From Candidatus Kaiserbacteria bacterium (lineage in GTDB: Bacteria > Patescibacteriota > Minisyncoccia > Phycocordibacterales > Phycocordibacteraceae): a DNA stretch of 14,165 bases. The notes beneath the pieces were generated by a model. The model did not search any database. It saw only the letters and a list, made by a program, of their open reading frames with translations, and was not told where the DNA came from. Of this stretch, positions 13,262 through 14,165 are shown one piece after another (positions within the stretch are counted from its first letter, which is position 1; each line of letters opens with the position of its first letter). Position numbers and translations under genes: made by a program. The stretch lies in the NCBI GenBank assembly GCA_003230945.1, contig QIHK01000001.1:1-14165 (forward strand), given 5' to 3'.

Positions 13262-13270
13262 TCTTTACAT

Positions 13271-13726
13271 ATGAATATTCATGAATCACTCAAGAAAGCA
13301 ATTCCTGACGCTATGCGCGCGAAAGATAAAGTACTTTTACGAACCCTTCGCTCTCTCATCTCAGCAATGACAAACGAAGTAGTTGCTAAAAAACATAAAC
13401 CAGATGAATTTCTCTCAGATACGGAAGCACTTGTTGTACTGAAGCGCGCCGCAAGCCAACGTAAAGATTCCATTGAACAATTTGAAAAGGCTAATCGTCC
13501 AGAACTTGCCACGCCGGAAAAGGAAGAATTAGTTATCATTGAGAGTCACCTACCAAACATGATGCCCCGTGAAGAAATTGAAACTCTTGCGAAGGAAAAG
13601 ATGTCTGAACTTGGTATTAGCTCAAAAGCGGAGACTGGTAAATTTATCGGTGTCCTCATGAAAGAGTTTAAAGGCAAAGCTGATGGTAATGATGTTAAAG
13701 CAGTGGTTGACTCATTGTTACAATAA
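13271..13726 (+). CDS. yqeY: YqeY/GatB-like (aspartyl/glutamyl amidotransferase tail) protein
   Basis: A 151-residue protein from the ATG at 13271 (MNIHESLKKAIPDAMRAKDK). It is all-helical and shows the family pattern: LRTLRSLISAMTNEVV, RAASQRKDSIEQFEKANRPELA, EKEELVIIESHLP and TGKFIGVLMKEFKGKADGNDV near the end. The fold is that of the tRNA-binding tail of GatB, so a role linked to tRNA or tRNA-dependent amidation is the usual guess; the family role is not settled. The frame is open upstream to an ATG at 13172, but that 33-residue extension overlaps the ATPase start, has no family match and sits before the likely promoter, so I reject it. An orphan gene follows 44 nt downstream with no terminator between. 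Confidence 0.92.
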   Translation: MNIHESLKKAIPDAMRAKDKVLLRTLRSLISAMTNEVVAKKHKPDEFLSDTEALVVLKRAASQRKDSIEQFEKANRPELATPEKEELVIIESHLPNMMPREEIETLAKEKMSELGISSKAETGKFIGVLMKEFKGKADGNDVKAVVDSLLQ

Positions 13727-13758
13727 GTGCATTATATATATGGAATAGATTTCTGAAG

Positions 13759-13764
13759 AAAGGA
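13759..13764 (+). promoter_or_regulatory. Shine-Dalgarno site of the 82-codon orphan gene
   Basis: AAAGGA (13759-13764) ends 6 nt before the ATG at 13771. It is the second of two clear Shine-Dalgarno sites in the window and supports both the start and the reality of this gene. Confidence 0.7.
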
Positions 13765-13770
13765 ATTGAG

Positions 13771-14019
13771 ATGAAAAGGAGATCAATACCCGAGTACATC
13801 CAAAAAAAAATATATGAAGGAGATAAAGAAGCTCTTAGGGCAATGGGAAGAAAGGGCGGAAAAGTAACCGCCAAAAGGCATGCCATAAAAAAATACGTCG
13901 TGAAAATTAAAATGGTGGAGAAAAAACGTCAATGTGAAGAAATGGCAAAAGAAGCCAATGAACATATTGTCCCTATTGATGACAGCTCACCAAGCTTCAT
14001 TCCCTCTTATAGCGACTAG
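13771..14019 (+). CDS. Orphan 82-residue basic protein with KGG-like motif
   Basis: A small, highly basic protein that I cannot assign. Residues 1-25 (MKRRSIPEYIQKKIYEGDKEALRAMG) look helical. AMGRKGGKVTAKRHA resembles a single KGG-type motif as in stress-induced small proteins, though one copy is thin evidence. A Lys-rich helix follows, then an acidic, Ser/Pro-rich tail ending SPSFIPSYSD. A basic body with an acidic tail would suit a nucleic-acid-binding protein, but this is inference. It has a good Shine-Dalgarno site, follows yqeY by 44 nt in the same direction, and is followed by a strong terminator, so it is probably expressed with yqeY or from a weak AT-rich promoter in the gap. Confidence 0.7.
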   Translation: MKRRSIPEYIQKKIYEGDKEALRAMGRKGGKVTAKRHAIKKYVVKIKMVEKKRQCEEMAKEANEHIVPIDDSSPSFIPSYSD

Positions 14020-14040
14020 GAATACTGGACCTCGAACTCT

Positions 14041-14076
14041 GGAACGACAATAATTCTCATTGTCGTTCCTTTTTTT
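14041..14076 (+). terminator. Rho-independent terminator after the yqeY / orphan unit
   Basis: GGAACGACAAT (14041-14051) and ATTGTCGTTCC (14059-14069) pair exactly over 11 bp around a 7-nt loop, followed directly by seven Ts (14070-14076). It lies 21 nt past the stop of the 82-codon gene. This is the most classical terminator in the window. Confidence 0.93.
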
Positions 14077-14126
14077 ATCTCATTATAGAAAAAACAATTG
14101 TTTTGATTAATTTAATTTAAAATTAA

Positions 14127-14154
14127 ATGGGCTCTTGCATATGCAAGAGCCCAT
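14127..14154 (-). terminator. 28-nt perfect palindrome, probable terminator of a minus-strand gene to the right
   Basis: Positions 14127-14154 are fully self-complementary, with ATGGGCTCTTGCAT pairing to its mirror (11-12 bp of stem in practice, with CATATG as loop). On the minus strand it is followed by T-rich sequence (TTTAATTT), fitting a terminator for a gene coming from beyond 14165. A shorter palindrome, AAAACAATTGTTTT, lies at 14091-14104. The 14020-14165 stretch holds no gene. Confidence 0.6.
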
Positions 14155-14165
14155 AGTTAGTGAAA

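Noticed and set aside
13172..13270. 33-residue N-terminal extension of YqeY
   Set aside because: It overlaps the divergent ATPase start, has no YqeY-like sequence and lies upstream of the likely -10. The ATG at 13271 fits the family.
1..14165. Mobile element, CRISPR array, toxin-antitoxin or defence system
   Set aside because: No transposase, integrase, repeat-spacer pattern or recognisable toxin/antitoxin pair on either strand. The two orphan small genes are not adjacent and do not pair.

Overview
This window looks like a compact chromosomal segment from a Patescibacteria (Candidate Phyla Radiation) genome, most likely from the Parcubacteria/Paceibacteria side. This is inferred from gene content, protein style and layout, not from a marker tree. 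The code is standard: cysS ends in TGA, which argues against the TGA=Gly lineages. No gene is visibly broken, and I see no mobile element, CRISPR array, tRNA or rRNA.

Layout. 1-553 (minus): the N-terminal part of a LOG-family (TIGR00730-like) nucleotide-processing protein, and a small membrane-anchored protein with an Ada-like C-terminal module. 574-846 (plus): ribosomal protein bL27. 858-910: a perfect 24-bp hairpin between the converging bL27 and bL9 genes. 912-2644 (minus): bL9 and a PDZ/S41 C-terminal processing protease. 2737-7094 (plus): a CorA-like transporter, cysteinyl-tRNA synthetase, replicative helicase DnaB and RecR, packed tightly and ended by a symmetric terminator at 7102-7134. 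7155-8976 (minus): a DEAD-box RNA helicase and bL21. 9136-9342 (minus): a 68-codon orphan gene with its own promoter, leader hairpin, Shine-Dalgarno site and terminator. 9460-13219 (minus): RmuC and a P-type ATPase. 13271-14019 (plus): a YqeY/GatB-like protein and an 82-codon orphan, followed by a strong terminator at 14041-14076. A 28-nt palindrome at 14127-14154 probably ends a gene entering from the right.

The genes serve translation (bL9, bL21, bL27, CysS, YqeY, the RNA helicase), replication and repair (DnaB, RecR, RmuC), envelope proteolysis (Ctp) and ion transport (CorA-like, P-type ATPase). They do not form one pathway.

The most notable signal is in gene starts. Nine genes have a -10-like hexamer, usually with an extended TGn, ending only 6-9 nt before the ATG and with no Shine-Dalgarno site. 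That predicts leaderless mRNAs. Some of these promoters overlap the stop codon of the gene before. Only the two small orphan genes carry clear Shine-Dalgarno sites. Other points of interest are a CorA whose GMN signature reads TMR, a P2A-like ATPase with Gly-Gly-Gly in place of the usual M6 Thr-Asp-Gly, a GC-rich perfect 18-bp inverted repeat inside that ATPase gene, and two face-to-face -10 elements between the 114-residue protein gene and bL27. I found no clear multi-gene novel system; the window is mostly housekeeping.
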